The notes: generated from the letters alone by a model not told the origin. Numbered from the stretch's first letter, positions 38,909 through 47,028 are shown. The stretch is 64,000 nucleotides of DNA from Edaphobacter bradus (GCF_025685645.1 NZ_JAGSYF010000002.1:804906-868905), one strand, 5' to 3'. Program-made: numbers and translations.

Positions 38909-39501
38909 TTGCTTATCTTCGCGGACGGGTTCTTTCGAAGGCTCCGAATCAGGTTGTTGTGGATTGTGGCGGCGTTGGGTACGACGTCGCTATCAGCGTC
39001 TCTACGTTCTCGGAGCTGCCGGGCGAGGGCGCGGAGGCTGCGCTGCACATTCATACGCATGTGCGCGAAGACCAGATTGCGTTGTTTGGCTTTGCGGAGA
39101 TGCAGGAGAAGCGGCTGTTCGAGCGGCTGCTGACGATCTCAGGAATCGGGCCGAAGCTGGCGATTACGGTGTTGAGCGGGATCTCGGCGGAGAGGCTGGT
39201 GGTGGCGATTCGCGGGGGCGATCATGCAACGCTGACGAAGATTCCGGGCATCGGGAAGAAGACGGCCGAGCGCGTGGTGCTCGAGTTGAAGGACAAGCTC
39301 GAAGATATGGCTGTGCCGGTGGCCGCGGGTGGCGGCGGGTATCACACGCCGTTGGGCGATGATGCTCTGTCGGCGCTGGTGAACCTGGGTTATGCGCGGC
39401 CGGTGGCACAGAAGGCGGTCGAGAGCGCCATTGAGAAGGACCCGGAGGCTGCGAAGGACTTTGAGACGCTGTTCCGGGCTGCGATGGCGGCGATTCGTTA
39501 G
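38905..39501 (+). CDS. ruvA: Holliday junction helicase subunit RuvA
   Basis: 198 residues, normal length. OB-fold N-terminus MIAYLRGRVLSKAPNQVVVDCGGVGYDVAISVSTF, helix-hairpin-helix pairs LLTISGIGPKLAITVLSGI and LTKIPGIGKKTAERVVLELKDKL, and the flexible C-terminal domain ALVNLGYARPVAQKAVESAIEKDPEAAKDFETLFRAAM that contacts RuvB. It binds four-way junctions as a tetramer. No ruvB or ruvC nearby. Starts inside the stop codon of the transporter gene. Confidence 0.95.
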   Translation: MIAYLRGRVLSKAPNQVVVDCGGVGYDVAISVSTFSELPGEGAEAALHIHTHVREDQIALFGFAEMQEKRLFERLLTISGIGPKLAITVLSGISAERLVVAIRGGDHATLTKIPGIGKKTAERVVLELKDKLEDMAVPVAAGGGGYHTPLGDDALSALVNLGYARPVAQKAVESAIEKDPEAAKDFETLFRAAMAAIR

Positions 39502-39537
39502 AGGCGGGTTGGCGTAAAAGGTGGCGTTTGGCGGCTT

Positions 39538-39670
39538 GCTTTCCCACCCATCGCGGTGAAGCTGCGCTGGATGGGGCACCTGAGCGTGGGTGGCCCTCCA
39601 GGCGAACAGCAGATTCCTCGGCTTCGCTCGGAATGACAAGCAAAAATGATGGTCGGAATGACAAGCAAAA
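39538..39670. repeat. Composite repeat A-C after ruvA
   Basis: A part: CCCACCCATCGCGGTGAAGC TGCGCTGGATGGGGCACC; C part: GTGGCCCTCCAGGCGAACAG, CAGATTCCTCGGCTTCGCTC, GGAATGACAAGCAAAAATG with a partial second C end (GGTCGGAATGACAAGC). The C part is nearly identical to those at 24410 and 51848. Confidence 0.8.
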
Positions 39671-39709
39671 AGGCGAGTGGCTTTGTGGTTGGGAGGGTTG
39701 CGGTAGCCT

Positions 39710-40324
39710 TCAGCGACGGCGGAAGGTGCTGCGGATGGCCTTTGTGCGGTCGGCGGTGGTGGGTTGCTCGGTTGGCACTTCGCCCTCGGGGTAGAGGACG
39801 ACGAAGCGGCGCATGCCCTCGCCGGAGGAGGCCGTCTTGAGGCCTGAGGAGGCCAGCTCGAGGTGCAGGATGCGGCGCTCGCGCGAGTTCATGGGCGCGA
39901 AGCTGAAGGGCTGGCCGGTGCGGCGGACGCGGTCGATGGCAGCCTCGGCAGCCATGCGCAGCTCCTGGTGGCGGAGGACCTTGAAGTTGTCGGCGTCGAA
40001 GGAGATGCGGTCGTGCTCGTCGTGCTCGTAGCGGAGGATCTTGGCGGCGATGTGCTCGATGGCGAAGAGAAGCTCCCCATTGTGGGCGAGCAGCAGAGAG
40101 ACGTCAGGGCCGGAGAGTTCGACTGAGATTTCGGGGGTGGGAGCAGGAGATGCCGTAACGGCGGGGTCGCTGGAATGGGGTTGCACTTCCACTGTGACCG
40201 GCGACCCGGGCTGCACATGGCCGTCGCTGACAAGGATGTTGAACCTCAGATTCAGACGGCCTGAGGAGGTGAGGGTCTGGAGGAAGTCAGCTACCTTCTT
40301 CTTTCTTGCTTCTGAGTCTTCCAT
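39710..40324 (-). CDS. khpB: KH/R3H RNA-binding protein KhpB (Jag)
   Basis: 204 residues. A KH-type domain is recognisable in VELSGPDVSLLLAHNGELLFAIEHIAAKILRYEHDEHDRISFDADNFKVLRHQELRMAAEAAIDRV (about 85-150), then the R3H motif in FSFAPMNSRERRILHLELASSGLKTASSGEGMRRFVVLYP (about 155-190). The N-terminal Jag_N domain is absent; in its place is a short helix and a Pro/Thr linker. KhpB proteins bind mRNA and affect cell elongation and sporulation genes in Firmicutes. The gene normally sits beside yidC; here three unrelated genes separate them. Confidence 0.85.
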   Translation of the reverse strand: MEDSEARKKKVADFLQTLTSSGRLNLRFNILVSDGHVQPGSPVTVEVQPHSSDPAVTASPAPTPEISVELSGPDVSLLLAHNGELLFAIEHIAAKILRYEHDEHDRISFDADNFKVLRHQELRMAAEAAIDRVRRTGQPFSFAPMNSRERRILHLELASSGLKTASSGEGMRRFVVLYPEGEVPTEQPTTADRTKAIRSTFRRR

Positions 40325-40641
40325 GAGAGTGCCTCAAGTATACGGATTTAAGCGGGAGAGTGTTTCGACCGAGACAAACGGCGGAGCCCTGTGGCGTTGC
40401 TTTGCGATGATGGTCAGCGTTTGCCTCAGTGTCGGCTAAACCGTACCCTTAAGCAAGGCGATCCGCGATTTCTACCAAGTCAGCGAGCTGACTGGGGACC
40501 CGGATTTTTGCGCGAATGATCCCACATCTCAGAGGCGAGATGTGGGGTGCCCGGCGAAGCGTCCGTAACGTTGCACAAAGGCGTTAACGCGAGCGAGTAC
40601 AGGGACAGGGAAATCCTATGACCTCAATTCGAGGAGGAGAG
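40325..40641. other. Intergenic region with repeats E and A
   Basis: No gene. Repeat E fragment at about 40440-40458 (CCGTACCCTTAAGCAAGGC) and palindrome A at 40528-40556. The ECF41 gene's ribosome binding site ends it. Confidence 0.45.
40528..40556. repeat. Palindromic repeat A with a short altered stem
   Basis: CCCACATCTCAGAGGCGAGA TGTGGGGTGCCC. The outer CCCA/TGGGG clamp is kept; the inner stem is CATCTC/GAGATG. Confidence 0.75.
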
Positions 40642-41559
40642 ATGCAGCCGGAGCATGCAGACGGTGCCGACGCACTCGATCAAGCTACCTCTGCGTTTCT
40701 CAGCGTGCGGTCACGGCTGTTCGGCATCGCCTACCGCATGCTGGGTACTGCCGCGGAGGCGGAGGACATCGTGCAAGAGGCCTGGCTGCGCTGGCAATCG
40801 ACCGACCGCAGCGTCGTTCGGGATGCGACGGCATTTCTTGTAACGACGACGGTGCGGCTGGCGATTAATCTCGCGCAGTCTGCCCGCTCTCGCCGCGAGA
40901 CCTATATTGGCCCGTGGCTGCCGGAGCCGGTCGACACCACCGCCGACCCTACCCTGGGAGCAGACCGCAGTGAAGCATTGGAGCTGGCGGTGCTGACCTT
41001 GCTCGAGAAGCTCTCGCCCAATGAACGCGCCGCCTATGTTCTTCGCGAGGCCTTTGATTACTCCTTCCGTGATATCGCTGACATCCTTCAACTGACGGAG
41101 GCGAATACGCGCCAGTTGGCCACTCGCGCGCGCAAACACATTGCCGACGGGCGGCGAACGCAGGTGAGCCCCGTTGAACAACGGCGCTTTCTTGAGGCCT
41201 TTCTTGTAGCAGCACAAAACGGAGACCTCACCGGTCTGAAGAAGATCTTTGCCGAGGACGTTGTTTCCATCACCGATGGTGGCGGAGTGATAGGAGCGGC
41301 ACGTGTTCCTGTTCTTGGGCTGGAGCGCGTAGCGAAGTTCGTTGCCGGCTTCCCTTCGCGTTTCTGGGAGAATACGACTCTTTCGTGGACACAGGTGAAT
41401 GGGAAGCCTTCCGCGCTCATCATGCGCGACGGGGTTATCGTTGTGCTCGCCACTGTAGATGCCTCGCCGCAAGGCATCGGCCAGATCCTGTGGGTCATGA
41501 ATCCGGCAAAGCTTGTTAGGATTTCACGATCACTCGAAGCTTCAAACCAGCATCTATAG
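40642..41559 (+). CDS. ECF41-type sigma factor (SigJ-like)
   Basis: 305 residues from ATG 40642 preceded by GAGGAGGAGAG; an in-frame ATG at 40618 is a weaker alternative. Region 2 (about 18-90): LSVRSRLFGIAYRMLGTAAEAEDIVQEAWLRWQSTDRSVVRDATAFLVTTTVRLAINLAQSARSRRETYIGPWLPEPV, including the WLPEP linker typical of ECF41. Region 4: LLEKLSPNERAAYVLREAFDYSFRDIADILQLTEANTRQLATRARKHI. A C-terminal SnoaL/NTF2-like domain (EAFLVAAQNGDLTGLKKIFAEDVVSITDGGGVIGAARVPVLG) can modulate activity in ECF41 proteins. It heads a likely cluster with a cupin and an NmrA-type epimerase. Confidence 0.92.
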   Translation: MQPEHADGADALDQATSAFLSVRSRLFGIAYRMLGTAAEAEDIVQEAWLRWQSTDRSVVRDATAFLVTTTVRLAINLAQSARSRRETYIGPWLPEPVDTTADPTLGADRSEALELAVLTLLEKLSPNERAAYVLREAFDYSFRDIADILQLTEANTRQLATRARKHIADGRRTQVSPVEQRRFLEAFLVAAQNGDLTGLKKIFAEDVVSITDGGGVIGAARVPVLGLERVAKFVAGFPSRFWENTTLSWTQVNGKPSALIMRDGVIVVLATVDASPQGIGQILWVMNPAKLVRISRSLEASNQHL

Positions 41560-41714
41560 TCACAGAAGCCGCATTGCGGCAAATAGTTTGCGCATTTATC
41601 TCCGGCATTCAGAGAATTCCTGTCACAAAACGCTCCTCTGCCAGGTCCTTGCTAACACATGAGCCCGCTGCAGCATCAGCAGCGCTTCGGGCTAATGGAG
41701 AAAGGAGTCATCTA

Positions 41715-42098
41715 TTGAAAACAATCGTGATGCTGCTGTGCGTTCTGTCGGGCACGCTGATGGCGCAGCCGGAGGCAAAGGTCACTCCGCTGATGTCGAA
41801 AGACTTGGCGGACTCTCCGGGCAAAGAAGCAGTGATGATCATGGTGGAATATCCTCCTGGCAGTGAAGACCCCATTCATCGGCACAATGCTTCCGCATTT
41901 GTCTACGTGCTCGAGGGTTCCATTGTGATGCAGGTCAAAGGTGGACAGCCTGTCACTCTGACACCTGGACAGACCTTCTATGAGGGACCTGACGACGTTC
42001 ACATCGTTGGCCGTAATGCGAGCAACACCAAACCGGCCAAATTCATCGTATTCCTTGTCAAAAACAAGGGCGCGCCTATTCTGACTCCGGTGAAGTAG
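41715..42098 (+). CDS. Secreted cupin-domain protein
   Basis: 127 residues from the TTG at 41715 with AAAGGAG seven bases upstream; the upstream extension of the frame reads like untranslated sequence. Signal peptide MKTIVMLLCVLSGTLMAQ. A single cupin fold: VEYPPGSEDPIHRHNASAFVYVLEGSIVMQVKGGQPVTLTPGQTFYEGPDDVHIVGRN, with the metal-binding His residues in the first motif (HRH) and DDVH in the second. Likely a small metal-dependent enzyme or binding protein in the envelope. Sits between the ECF41 sigma factor and the NmrA-type oxidoreductase. Confidence 0.8.
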   Translation: MKTIVMLLCVLSGTLMAQPEAKVTPLMSKDLADSPGKEAVMIMVEYPPGSEDPIHRHNASAFVYVLEGSIVMQVKGGQPVTLTPGQTFYEGPDDVHIVGRNASNTKPAKFIVFLVKNKGAPILTPVK

Positions 42099-42204
42099 TT
42101 CGACGGCAGACCAGGTATCCACCATCTCGAAAGATCAAACACTCCTCTCCGAGAGGGAGGTTTTTAAGACGTGCTCGATTGAGAGCATGAAGAAAGGATC
42201 AGTC

Positions 42205-42951
42205 ATGAAAATCGTAGTCATTGGCGGTAGCGGACTCATTGGAAAGAGGGTTGTCAACAAACTTCTCGAGCAGGGGCACGAAGCGGTAGCGGCGTCCCCC
42301 AGTTCGGGCGTGAACACACTAACCGGCGAAGGGCTGGCCGAGGCGCTGAAGGGCGCATCGGTAGTTGTCGACGTGTCGAATGCGCCGTCGTGGGAAGACG
42401 CGGAGGTGATGAATTTCTTCGAGACCTCGACTCGTAATCTGCTCGCTCAAGAGGCGGCTGCGGGCGTGAAACATCACGTTGCATTGTCCGTGGTAGGAAC
42501 AGAACGTCTGCTGGAGAGCGGCTACTTCCGCGCAAAGATCGCCCAGGAGAATCTGATCAAGGCTTCCAAGATCCCTTATTCGATCGTGCGCGCGACGCAG
42601 TTCTATGAATTCGTCAAGGGCATTGCCGATTTCTCCATGAAGGGCGATGAGGTACACCTGCCACCTGCGCTTATCCAACCGATGGCCGCTGACGATGTTG
42701 CCAGTGCGGTAGCCCGGGTTGCCGTCGGCCCACCGGCGAATGGCATCGTGGAGGTAGGAGGGCCGGAGAAGTTTCGTATGGATGAGCTTATCCGGCGAGG
42801 TCTGGCCGCAAGCAAGGATCCGCGCAAAGTTGTCGCTGACCCTGAAGCGCGGTACTACGGCATAAAGGTGACCGAAAGCGCGCTCATTCCCGAAGGCAAC
42901 GCAAAGCTCGGAACGATTCGGTTTGACGAGTGGCTTGCCAAGAGTGCCTGA
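42205..42951 (+). CDS. NmrA/SDR-type NAD(P)-binding oxidoreductase
   Basis: 248 residues from ATG 42205 with AAAGGA six bases upstream; ATG 42187 would add MKKGSV. Atypical SDR: MKIVVIGGSGLIGKRVVNKLLEQGHEAVAASP is the nucleotide-binding Rossmann start, ALSVVGTERLLESGYFRAKIAQENLIKASKIPYSIVRATQFYEF (about 100-145) is the NmrA-like mid region. No full YxxxK pair. Substrate unknown. Together with the ECF41 sigma factor it matches the known association of ECF41 genes with carboxymuconolactone decarboxylases, oxidoreductases and epimerases, so this gene is a probable target of that sigma factor. Confidence 0.85.
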   Translation: MKIVVIGGSGLIGKRVVNKLLEQGHEAVAASPSSGVNTLTGEGLAEALKGASVVVDVSNAPSWEDAEVMNFFETSTRNLLAQEAAAGVKHHVALSVVGTERLLESGYFRAKIAQENLIKASKIPYSIVRATQFYEFVKGIADFSMKGDEVHLPPALIQPMAADDVASAVARVAVGPPANGIVEVGGPEKFRMDELIRRGLAASKDPRKVVADPEARYYGIKVTESALIPEGNAKLGTIRFDEWLAKSA

Positions 42952-42981
42952 ACAGGGTTAGCTCATCTTTCGGCAACAAGG

Positions 42982-43008
42982 AACAGGGCTCCGATGAGGA
43001 GCCCTGTC
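42982..43008. terminator. Hairpin between convergent genes
   Basis: ACAGGGCTCC (42983-42992) GATGA GGAGCCCTGT (42998-43007), a perfect 10-bp stem between the NmrA-like gene and the convergent yidC. No long T-tract on either side; likely a bidirectional terminator. Confidence 0.6.
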
Positions 43009-43030
43009 GTGTGTTGCGTTGTGATGATGG

Positions 43031-44851
43031 TCAGCGTTTTCCTTGAATCGTGGCTGGCGAAGCCTTGCCTGTTCCGGCCTTGCGGCGGGCGCGCTTTTCG
43101 GCGATCTCGCGCATCTCCCGGCCGAGCGAGGTGCGGTTCATGACCATCTGCGAGGCGATGCTGATGAGATTTCCGACGGCCCAGTAGAGGCCGAGTCCCG
43201 AGCCGTAGTTCCAGACGAAGTAGCCGGTGACGGCGGGCATGGTGAAGGCCATCATCTTCTGCTGCTGGGGATCGACTCCGGGCGACGGAGTGTAGAGCTG
43301 CATAAGGATCTGGCTGACCACCATGACGATGGGAAGAATGTGCCAGGGGTCGGGAGACTGCAGGTCAGGCAGCCAGAGCCAGTGCGCGTTGCGAAGCTCG
43401 ACGACACGCGGAAGCATGGTGAAGAAGGCCCAGAGCAACGGCAGCGTAATGAGCGTGGGAATGCAGCCGCCGAACATGTTGACCCCATGGTCCTTCTGGA
43501 GCTTCATGATCTCCATGTTCATCTCGTTGCGCTTGGGGTCGGTGGCCTTGAGGTGCTTGTACTTATTCTTGATGGCGTCCATCTGGGGCTGGATGCGCTG
43601 CATCTTGAGGCCGTTCTGCATGGTCTTGATGCGGAAGGGCAGCATGAGGATATTCACGATGACGGTGAGGATGATGATGGCCCATCCCCAGGAGCCGCTC
43701 CAGCTGGCGACGATGTGGTTGTGGATGAACTGGAGGGCGAGGAAGAGATACTTGCCGATGGCTCCCCAGAATCCGAACTCGAGCAGAGGCTCAAGCGAGA
43801 CTTTGCGGCCGCTGGTGGGCGTGGCGTAGATATGCTTGAGGACGCTGATGGCCTTGGGGCCGACGAAGACGCGCGCCTGCGTGTGGCCGCTGAGATCGCC
43901 GAGCGCGGCGCCGAGGATGGGAACATCGATCGACCCCTTGGCGGGCGAGCCGGAGCCGAAGCCGGTGCGGCGGATGGTCTTGGCTACGTCGAGCTGATTG
44001 TTCAGCGTGGCGACGGTGGCGTTGGCGGGAGCGTCAGGGAGGAAGACGGCGGCGAAGAAGGAGTCGCTGACGCCTGCCCAGTCGAAGGGCCCGTTGACGG
44101 TTTCGCCACCGGAGACCTTCTTGGCGGCGATGTGCTCGTCCTTCGCGTTGCGGGAGTAGTCGACCTGCGCGCTGGAGTAGGTCTGGGCGTTGTACTGGTC
44201 GCCGAAGCCTCCGGGCCAGGAGATGAGGGCGCGGATGGGCTGGCCGTTGCGGAGAACCTGCACGTCGGCGTGGATGACGTAGGTCTCGTCGAAGGTAAAG
44301 GTCTTGCGGACCTCGAGCGAGCCGTCAGAGTATGTGAACGTGAGCGAGCCGGGCGCGGCGAGCTTGCCGGTGGCCGAGGGGACGTAGAGCGCCTTGCCGA
44401 GCGTCTCGGTGAGGCCGGAGTCGTAGGTGTAGAGCGAGAGCGGATAGCCGAACTTCTCTGCGGCCTGGCCGTGCACGAGGTTCAGCGGGTTGCCGTCGAC
44501 GTCCTTGAACTGCTTAAGAATCCAGCTTGTGACCTGGCCGCCGCGGTTGGAGAAGGTGATGCGATAGAGCTCGTTCTCGACAACGGTGGCGGACTCAGCC
44601 TGGGCTTGAACGACGGGGACGGATGGATTGGCAGCAGAGACGGGCGCGGCCGTTGCCGTCGTGGGAGCGGCCGATGGAGCGGCGACGCTCTGCGTAGCGG
44701 CAGGAGCGTTGGGCGAAACGGTGGGCTGCGTGTTCTTCGCGCGGAAGTACTGCAGACCGAAGAAGACGCCGATCATGACGACGATCATGACGAGGAACGA
44801 CCGGCTGTCCTGCGTGCCGCCCGACTGATTGGGGTTTTTGAACTCTGCCAA
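43031..44851 (-). CDS. yidC: Membrane protein insertase YidC
   Basis: 606 residues from a TTG at 44851 (AGGATT upstream; the product begins MAEFKNPNQSGGTQDSRSFL). The frame continues to 45037, but that extension crosses repeat B at 44968 and is unlikely. First helix FLVMIVVMIGVFFGLQYF, an Ala/Pro/Thr linker, a large periplasmic beta-supersandwich domain (about 90-370), then the insertase core (from about 390): HNHIVASWSGSWGWAIIILTVIVNILMLPFRIKTMQNGLKMQRIQPQMDAIKNKYK, VNMFGGCIPTLITLPLLWAFFTML and the last helices. The conserved hydrophilic-groove Arg is probably the one in LPFRIKT. It inserts inner-membrane proteins with or without Sec. yidD lies upstream. Confidence 0.95.
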   Translation of the reverse strand: MAEFKNPNQSGGTQDSRSFLVMIVVMIGVFFGLQYFRAKNTQPTVSPNAPAATQSVAAPSAAPTTATAAPVSAANPSVPVVQAQAESATVVENELYRITFSNRGGQVTSWILKQFKDVDGNPLNLVHGQAAEKFGYPLSLYTYDSGLTETLGKALYVPSATGKLAAPGSLTFTYSDGSLEVRKTFTFDETYVIHADVQVLRNGQPIRALISWPGGFGDQYNAQTYSSAQVDYSRNAKDEHIAAKKVSGGETVNGPFDWAGVSDSFFAAVFLPDAPANATVATLNNQLDVAKTIRRTGFGSGSPAKGSIDVPILGAALGDLSGHTQARVFVGPKAISVLKHIYATPTSGRKVSLEPLLEFGFWGAIGKYLFLALQFIHNHIVASWSGSWGWAIIILTVIVNILMLPFRIKTMQNGLKMQRIQPQMDAIKNKYKHLKATDPKRNEMNMEIMKLQKDHGVNMFGGCIPTLITLPLLWAFFTMLPRVVELRNAHWLWLPDLQSPDPWHILPIVMVVSQILMQLYTPSPGVDPQQQKMMAFTMPAVTGYFVWNYGSGLGLYWAVGNLISIASQMVMNRTSLGREMREIAEKRARRKAGTGKASPATIQGKR

Positions 44852-44967
44852 GGGTGGGAATCCTATCTTTAGTGAGACGCGCCCGCGCGGGGCGTAGACG
44901 TACATCTCCAATGGTAAATGGTCTGACGGATGGGGTGGGGCCGGGGACGCGCTGGGACCACCCGAAA

Positions 44968-45115
44968 AGCCTGGCGACCGCGGATCGACACAGAAAAGCA
45001 CGGATCGAAAGCGAGTTATCTTTGGTGTGAGAGTCACTTAGCAACCGCACTCACAATCCATCCATTTCTAAAGCATTTATCCGTGTTCCTCCGCGTCGAT
45101 CCGTGGTCGGGTTTT
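44968..45115. repeat. Inverted pair of repeat B between yidD and yidC
   Basis: GACCGCGGATCGACACAGAA AAGCACGGATCG (44968-45000) and, after 70 bases, TTTATCCGTGTTCCTCCGCG TCGATCCGTGGTCGG (about 45079-45113). The two copies are inverted relative to each other and could pair over a long loop in RNA. The same inverted pairing is seen around 47578/47712. Confidence 0.7.
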
Positions 45116-45133
45116 TCTGGGTGCGGATCGGGG

Positions 45134-45391
45134 CTAAGTCTTTTTGATCTCGGGGACTGGGTCAAAGCCGCCCTTGGCAAAGGGGTGGCAGCGTGCGAGG
45201 CGGCGCAGGGTGAGCCAGGAGCCGCGCAAGAGTCCGAAGCGGCTGAGCGCGACGTAGGCGTACTCGGAGCAGGTGGGGCGGTAGAGGCACTGCGACGGGC
45301 TGATGGCGTGGAGGATCGGCGAGAGGATGGTTTTGTAAGTCCAGTAGGCGGCGCGGATGGCCAGGGACGGGTTGGGGTCGGAGGGAGGCAA
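45134..45391 (-). CDS. yidD: Membrane protein insertion efficiency factor YidD
   Basis: 85 residues. The family core [72 protein letters not shown] is complete, with the three Cys of the CRYxPTCSxY and RCHP motifs. It is a small amphipathic protein at the inner membrane that helps YidC. It lies upstream of yidC in the same direction, with a repeat pair in the gap, and downstream of rnpA, so order is conserved though spacing is not. Confidence 0.93.
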   Translation of the reverse strand: MPPSDPNPSLAIRAAYWTYKTILSPILHAISPSQCLYRPTCSEYAYVALSRFGLLRGSWLTLRRLARCHPFAKGGFDPVPEIKKT

Positions 45392-45399
45392 AGGCTTAA

Positions 45400-45643
45400 T
45401 ACCGATTTATACCGATTGGATGGATCGGGCAAGATGTTGGCGGGCAACAGAAAGGCAAAGGCGAAGGCGAACGCAAAGGACGCTAAGGTTACGCGAAGGG
45501 CTGCGAAGAAACGGCGATGGGTCTGGCGGTTTGCTTCCCTCCCTTGTCGCGATGAGACTGCGACAAGGATGGGGCTCCCGAGTGGTTGTGGCGAACAGGA
45601 CAACGGTAAGGGCAACGGCAAAGACGTCTGTCTCGATCCGTGA
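45400..45643. repeat. Mosaic of repeats B, D and A between rnpA and yidD
   Basis: A short B-like unit (ATACCGATTTATACCGATTG, about 45402), a D block (GGCAAAGGCGAAGGCGAACG, CAAAGGACGCTAAGGTTACG, CGAAGG, 45447-45515), a palindrome A (CCCTCCCTTGTCGCGATGAG, ACTGCGACAAGGATGGGGC, 45537-45582), a second D-like scrap (GGTAAGGGCAACGGC) and a B block running into the 3' end of rnpA. No coding frame. Confidence 0.75.
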
Positions 45644-45668
45644 TCATCCGCGTTGATCTGTGGTCGAT
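45632..45668. repeat. Repeat B overlapping the 3' end of rnpA
   Basis: CTCGATCCGTGATCATCCGC GTTGATCTGTGGTCGATTT, matching the family seen at 45072 and 16519. Bases 45644-45668 are translated, on the minus strand, as the last residues of RnpA. Confidence 0.7.
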
Positions 45669-46036
45669 TTTTCGGCGGCCTTCTGGATGGTGCGGAAGAT
45701 GCCGGCGATCTCGCGGTCGAGTGCGGCGAAGTCGAGGTCGATGACGCTGCGGCGTGGGTGGAGCACGACGTCGACTGGCGCGGTGAGCGCGGGGAGGTTT
45801 CTGCGGACGGCCTCGCGCATGCGCCGCTTGATGCGGTTACGGTCGACCGCATTGCCCATCACCTTGCCGACCGTGAGGCCGATGCGTGGCGTGGTGAGCT
45901 GTACGTCATCGGAGGCGCGCAGGGTGAAGAAATAGCTCATCTGTTTCGCGAACTGCTTGCGGCTGGATTTGTAGACGCGCTGGTAGTCAGCGTGTTTGCG
46001 GAGCCGGAAGATGGAGCTGCGGGAGGGAGCGGTCAT
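45644..46036 (-). CDS. rnpA: RNase P protein component
   Basis: 130 residues. FRLRKHADYQRVYKSSRKQFAKQMSYFFTLR at the N-terminus and the RNR motif TVGKVMGNAVDRNRIKRRMREAVRRNLPAL (about 54-83) are diagnostic. It partners the rnpB RNA at 31380. The C-terminal STTDQRG is encoded by a dispersed repeat B (45632-45668: ATCCGCGTTGATCTGTGGTC GA in plus orientation), so the native 3' end has been replaced or extended by it. In most bacteria rnpA directly follows rpmH; here about 1.3 kb with a PilZ gene and a small Gln-rich gene separate them. Confidence 0.95.
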   Translation of the reverse strand: MTAPSRSSIFRLRKHADYQRVYKSSRKQFAKQMSYFFTLRASDDVQLTTPRIGLTVGKVMGNAVDRNRIKRRMREAVRRNLPALTAPVDVVLHPRRSVIDLDFAALDREIAGIFRTIQKAAEKSTTDQRG

Positions 46037-46079
46037 TCTCTGCCAGCTCTATCGTACCCTTCACGGAGGATGGGTGCGG

Positions 46080-46274
46080 GCATCCTGCAAATCTACCTTA
46101 GCGACGATGAGGCCGTCGCGAAGGAGGGAGCATCCGTTGTAGCTGGACGAACATTGTGCTTTCCCACCCTTGTCGCGATGAGACTGCGACAAGGATGGGG
46201 CACCCGGGCATCCTGCGAAGCCCGTCTTAGCGACGATGAAGCAGTCGCGAAGATGGGCACCCGTTCTTGACGGG
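46080..46274. repeat. Array of palindromic repeats upstream of rnpA
   Basis: Two copies of a block CTTAGCGACGATGA.GC.GTC GCGAAG (about 46097-46121 and 46229-46252) flank a palindrome A (CCCACCCTTGTCGCGATGAG, ACTGCGACAAGGATGGGGCA, 46163-46205). All are between rnpA and the PilZ gene; no gene is present in 46037-46286. Confidence 0.75.
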
Positions 46275-46286
46275 TGGACATGGTGC

Positions 46287-46646
46287 TCAGATTGATGCGG
46301 AGGTGTCAGAAGAGGAGAGAAGCGGCGTGGCGGCGAGCTCTTCCAGAAGGTCGATGAGCTGAGTGCGACCGCGTTCGCTGATCATGAGGATCTCGACTCC
46401 GAGCCGTTGATCCTGAGCAATCCAGCGAACGACGCACTGCGCGCGGAAGGTAAGATGGTTCACCTCGAAACGAAGATCGAACTGATCGCCGACAGCGAGG
46501 CTCAACTCTGTGTTGGGACGGATGAGGCAGCCCTCGAGACAGAGATTGATGAGCTTGCCGGTGATCTGCCAGTTGTGGATGCGGAACTGGATCGGACCAC
46601 GGCAAGAGTAACGTCGAGACCTTCGGGCTTCGGCAGAGTCGGTCAT
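46287..46646 (-). CDS. PilZ domain protein
   Basis: 119 residues forming a single PilZ domain: RRSRRYSCRGPIQFRIHNWQITGKLINLCLEGCLIRPNTELSLAVGDQFDLRFEVNHLTFRAQCVVRWIAQDQRLGVEIL. The RxxxR-type motif is RRSRRY and the second c-di-GMP motif (usually D/NxSxxG) is NLCLEG, a divergent form, so nucleotide binding is uncertain. Inserted between rpmH and rnpA, two genes that are usually adjacent. Same orientation as both. Confidence 0.8.
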   Translation of the reverse strand: MTDSAEARRSRRYSCRGPIQFRIHNWQITGKLINLCLEGCLIRPNTELSLAVGDQFDLRFEVNHLTFRAQCVVRWIAQDQRLGVEILMISERGRTQLIDLLEELAATPLLSSSDTSASI

Positions 46647-46805
46647 GGCGCGGGCGGAGGTTCAGCTTGAACACTGCGGTCATCGTTTGACGATAGAGCG
46701 CACTCCTGTTTTGTTCTTATCGGCGGAGTGGGGCAGAACCTTAGAGTTGCGGGATACGAAGGCATCACGCCAATTTACGTGAGGGCACAACACATGAGGC
46801 ACGAA

Positions 46806-46834
46806 GGGCCCGCCTCCATCCCCTCGGCGGGCCC
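46806..46834 (-). terminator. Hairpin after the Gln-rich small gene
   Basis: GGGCCCGCC (46806-46814) and GGCGGGCCC (46826-46834), perfect 9-bp arms, 15 bases beyond the stop codon of the 59-residue gene; a weak T-tract (TTCGTG) follows on the minus strand. Confidence 0.6.
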
Positions 46835-46848
46835 TCGCGTGAGTCGTG

Positions 46849-47028
46849 CTATCTCTTGTCGGACGGAGCAGCTTGGCCACTCTGGTCTGAGCGTTGACTC
46901 GGGGCGTTGTAGCTGCCTGAATCGGGCTTGCTGCCTTGCTGGGTCTGCTGCTGACCCGACTGGCTGCGCTGCGGATTGGAAGGCATTCCCTGCTTGCTCG
47001 GTGGTTGCTGCTTGTTGGGCTGATCCAT
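46849..47028 (-). CDS. Small Gln/Pro/Ser-rich disordered protein, 59 residues
   Basis: From ATG 47028 (CCAGGAGAAATAGATC upstream, a good binding site) to TAG 46849-46851. It reads MDQPNKQQPPSKQGMPSNPQ, RSQSGQQQTQQGSKPDSGSY, NAPSQRSDQSGQAAPSDKR: almost entirely polar, with no hydrophobic core. A terminator-like hairpin follows. It may be a stress-related or RNA-associated disordered peptide; function unknown. Confidence 0.6.
   Translation of the reverse strand: MDQPNKQQPPSKQGMPSNPQRSQSGQQQTQQGSKPDSGSYNAPSQRSDQSGQAAPSDKR

Noticed and set aside
41660..41696. Riboswitch or attenuator before the cupin gene
   Set aside because: AGCCCG/CGGGCT can pair, but no known riboswitch core or terminator T-tract is present; probably a simple hairpin.
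43043..44872. 609-codon plus-strand open frame opposite yidC
   Set aside because: It is fully antisense to a well-conserved yidC, is rich in Gly, Asp, Glu and Val as expected from reading GC-rich codons backwards, and has no recognisable motif.
46080..46274. CRISPR-like repeats upstream of rnpA
   Set aside because: Only two copies of the outer block around a palindrome A; spacing and sequence do not fit a CRISPR array and no cas gene is present.
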